A stretch of DNA of 64,000 bases from positions 1 through 64,000 of the forward strand of contig JAPLFJ010000012.1 of NCBI GenBank assembly GCA_026390735.1, read 5' to 3'. Below the pieces are notes generated by a model. It did no database searches and was not told the DNA's origin. It saw only the letters and a program-made list of their open reading frames with translations. Below, in pieces: positions 61,630-64,000 of the stretch. Origin of the DNA: Ignavibacteriota bacterium (lineage in GTDB: Bacteria > Bacteroidota > Ignavibacteria > Tepidaquicellales > Tepidaquicellaceae). How positions within the stretch are numbered: position 1 is the stretch's first letter; each line of letters starts with the position of its first letter. The position numbers and the translations under genes are program-made.

Positions 61630-64000
61630 ATGGCACGAAAAGCAGTAATAATAATAGACAATAAATCAATCATTAAAAAGTTTGATTTGAGGGCAGAGAA
61701 AATATTTGGTTTTAAGGCAAAAGAAGCTATAGGAAAACCTTTAGACATAATATTACCCAAAAGTACGTCTGAAATTCACCGTGCCCTTGTTACCGACTAC
61801 TCGAAAAGGAAGCCTTCAGACAGAATTATGAATGACGGCAGAGAATTAATAGGAGTTACAAAAGAAGGAATTAAAATTCCGCTTGAAATCAGTATAGGAC
61901 CGTTAAAAGAGGGTGACAACACATATTTTTCCGCAGAGATACTCGACATTTCCAAAAAAGTGAACAAAGTAAAGAAAGAAACAGAAAAGAATATAAAGGA
62001 CAAATTACTCGCAGAGAAGATTAAGTCTCTGGAATCAATAGTTGAGAAAGATATAATATCTCAAAAAGACTTAAAGGAAAGTCTTTATAACAGCGAAATG
62101 GAATCCAAGTTATTCTATAAAACTTACCCGGATCTTGTTTTCATAATGAATAAAGCAGGTGATATTATAGAGTTTAAAGGCGGACCGGAAGGAGATTTAT
62201 TTTTAAGTCCGATATATTTCGTAAACAAGAACATCAAACATTTTTTTCCAAAAGAAATCTGCAATAAATATTTTACTGCAATTAAGAACCTCACCAGGAG
62301 TAAAAACAGCACAGTTATGAATTATTCGCTGCAGCTTGAAGGCAAGGATTCATATTTCGAGGGAAAAATAAGTTTATTAAACGATGACAGGATTTTATTT
62401 ATTGCAAGAAACATTACAGAGAATGTTGAATCCAAGAATTTACTGGAAAGGAAAGATATACTTTTAAGTGCAATTGCTAAAGCAACAAATGTATTGTTAA
62501 CCTTAAAGGATTTAAACTTATCCGTCAACAAATCACTGGAAATATTAGGCGAAGCAGTTGATGTGGACAGGGTCTATATATTTGAGAACCATAAAGATGA
62601 GAATGGCAGATTACTGATGAGCCAGATTAATGAATGGTGCAAAGACCCTAAAGAAGCACAGATTGACAATACTGATTTGCAGAATTTTGACTACAAACAT
62701 GTACCGAGATGGAAATCCCTGATGATAAACGGCAAAGCAGTTAACGGCCTGGTAAAAACTTTTACGAAACCAGAAAGAGAAGCGCTGGAGCCGCAGGGAA
62801 TAAAATCACTGCTCGCAATACCGATTTATGTAGGGACAACATTCTGGGGATTTGTAGGGTTTGATGATATTACAAAAGAAAGAATATGGAGCGATACAGA
62901 AGTAGAAATACTCAGGTCAATGGCAAACATATTTGCACTTCATATAGAACAGAAACGAACAGAGGGAAATTACTTTAATAAAGCAAAAGAGTTATGGATA
63001 CTGAACCAGATTATTGCATCTGCCAATAAATCAAATGACCTTAGCGAAATATTTAAAAATGTTTTAGATGACACAATAAAGTTGTTGAATTTTGACGGTG
63101 GCGGGATTTATGTTCTGAATGAAGAAATAAATTTAGCAGAGCTGGTTTATTATACGGGATTGTCGAAAGAACATATTGGTGAGATTAAATCAATAGACAT
63201 AAGAAAACCTCCCTACAACAAGATTTTCATAGAAGGTGTACCTATCTTTACCGAAAACTACGGCAGTATAGACCCAAAAACATCTAAACTTCATTCAGTA
63301 TCTGCACTTGCAAGTGTTCCTGTATCCATAGGAAACAAAGTTATTGGTGCAATTAACGTAAAAAGCAGCAAACATAGTAAATTTACCGACCTTCAGAAAG
63401 AAACAATACGTTCAGTTGCAGATGAGTTATCAGGGGCCATTCAAAGAAGAAGAATGCTTGACAGTTTAATTCAGAATGAAACCAACCTGCATTCATTCTT
63501 CGATACTATAGATGACATGCTTTTTGTATTAAATACAGAAGGAAATATAATTAAGATAAATAAAGCAGTACAGGATAAATTAAAGTGTACAGAAGATGAG
63601 CTCATTGGTCAGAATGTGTTAATGGTGCACCAGCCCGAGGGAAGAGTAAGGGCACAGCGGATTGTAGGAGAGATGCTTGCCGGTAAGGAAAGTTCATGCG
63701 ATGTACCACTGATATCAAAATACGGTGATATTATAAAAGTTGAAACAAAAGTTAAACTCGGAAAATGGAATAATGAAGACGTGATTTTTGGTATCAGCCG
63801 TGATATTTCGCAGAGACTAAAGATGGAAGAAGAGTTACAAAAGAGTGAGGGTCTATGGAAGTACGCACTTGAAGGTAACGGTGACGGTCTCTGGGACTGG
63901 AATATAAAGACGAATGAAGTTTTCTTTTCAAAACGCTGGAAACAGATGATTGGTTATGAGGATAATGAAATAGAGAACAATTTTGACACATGGAAATCCA
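61630..64000 (+). CDS. Large PAS/GAF multi-domain sensor protein, 3' end outside the window
   Basis: An open frame of 790 codons from ATG 61630 to the window edge. Domains in order: PAS at about 1-100 (RKAVIIIDNKSIIKKFDLRA, AEKIFGFKAKEAIGKPLD), a coiled-coil (about 105-155), PAS at about 160-275, GAF at about 280-445 (IKSLLAIPIYVGTTFWGFVG), GAF at about 455-620 (SALASVPVSIGNKVIGAINV), PAS at about 628-740 (DTIDDMLFVLNTEGNIIKIN) and the start of another PAS (NGDGLWDWNIKTNEVFFSKR). There is no signal peptide or membrane segment, so it senses inside the cell. The output, probably a histidine kinase or a diguanylate cyclase, lies beyond the window. Confidence 0.92.
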   Translation, partial: MARKAVIIIDNKSIIKKFDLRAEKIFGFKAKEAIGKPLDIILPKSTSEIHRALVTDYSKRKPSDRIMNDGRELIGVTKEGIKIPLEISIGPLKEGDNTYFSAEILDISKKVNKVKKETEKNIKDKLLAEKIKSLESIVEKDIISQKDLKESLYNSEMESKLFYKTYPDLVFIMNKAGDIIEFKGGPEGDLFLSPIYFVNKNIKHFFPKEICNKYFTAIKNLTRSKNSTVMNYSLQLEGKDSYFEGKISLLNDDRILFIARNITENVESKNLLERKDILLSAIAKATNVLLTLKDLNLSVNKSLEILGEAVDVDRVYIFENHKDENGRLLMSQINEWCKDPKEAQIDNTDLQNFDYKHVPRWKSLMINGKAVNGLVKTFTKPEREALEPQGIKSLLAIPIYVGTTFWGFVGFDDITKERIWSDTEVEILRSMANIFALHIEQKRTEGNYFNKAKELWILNQIIASANKSNDLSEIFKNVLDDTIKLLNFDGGGIYVLNEEINLAELVYYTGLSKEHIGEIKSIDIRKPPYNKIFIEGVPIFTENYGSIDPKTSKLHSVSALASVPVSIGNKVIGAINVKSSKHSKFTDLQKETIRSVADELSGAIQRRRMLDSLIQNETNLHSFFDTIDDMLFVLNTEGNIIKINKAVQDKLKCTEDELIGQNVLMVHQPEGRVRAQRIVGEMLAGKESSCDVPLISKYGDIIKVETKVKLGKWNNEDVIFGISRDISQRLKMEEELQKSEGLWKYALEGNGDGLWDWNIKTNEVFFSKRWKQMIGYEDNEIENNFDTWKS

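Noticed and set aside
1-64000. Insertion sequences or prophage
   Set aside because: No transposase, integrase or phage structural gene was recognised in any frame.

Overview
The window is AT-rich bacterial chromosome, most likely from an Ignavibacteria-type member of the Bacteroidota/Chlorobi group. The evidence is the type IX secretion (T9SS) C-terminal domains with the NYPNPFNPVT motif and an FYRLES...K(R)M(M/L)LIK end (three copies in the first 7 kb), a fused LpxC-FabZ gene, an OmpH-OmpH-BamA cluster and many small outer-membrane beta-barrels. No phage, complete insertion sequence, CRISPR array or rRNA operon was seen.

Layout. 0-7 kb: end of one T9SS cargo gene, a small unknown gene, two beta-barrels, a Ycf48-like propeller and a lysyl-endopeptidase-like protease, both with T9SS sorting domains. 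7-9.7 kb: a broken DUF4160 gene next to DUF2442, pgk, and an exported unknown. 9.8-19 kb, minus strand: a nine-gene envelope operon reading ddl, ftsB/divIC, trpS, uppS, bamA, two ompH/skp genes, lpxD and lpxC-fabZ, which joins wall precursors, the undecaprenyl carrier, OMP assembly and lipid A. 19-26.7 kb: a membrane-anchored propeller, acyl-ACP thioesterase, GH92 mannosidase, a yeast-type cytosine deaminase, two cyclophilins and pheS. 26.9-35.6 kb: a large nuclease-helicase, an SDR-DUF2867 fusion, tRNA-Pro(TGG), a DinG/XPD-like helicase and rsmB. 35.7-42.5 kb, minus strand: a mostly unannotated envelope cluster (two LysM proteins with lysine-rich repeat tails, a coiled-coil lipoprotein, a multi-TM protein, a single-TM periplasmic protein and an outer-membrane protein) interrupted by phoH, which appears to start at ATT. 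42.7-45.7 kb: POT and MFS transporters.

45.7-47.2 kb holds no credible protein gene but has much structure: an 11-bp satellite, a 48-bp repeat, and a promoter-plus-terminator-bounded RNA of about 170 nt that folds as a long rod (6S-like candidate). 47.2-53 kb: three small membrane or lipoprotein genes, a beta-barrel, a DUF6600-type protein and an M2-like metallopeptidase. 53.5-57.2 kb: OPT oligopeptide transporter, GxxExxY protein and peptidase T. 57.2-61.4 kb: a tandem array of four lipoprotein genes (three clearly related, the fourth more distant), two beta-barrels, the remnant of an internally deleted beta-barrel paralogue, and four copies of one terminator type. The window ends inside a large PAS/GAF sensor gene.

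The best candidates for undescribed biology are the structured RNA at 46.9-47.05 kb, the LysM/lysine-tail envelope cluster, the non-canonical phoH start, and the lipoprotein array with its neighbouring gene-death scar.
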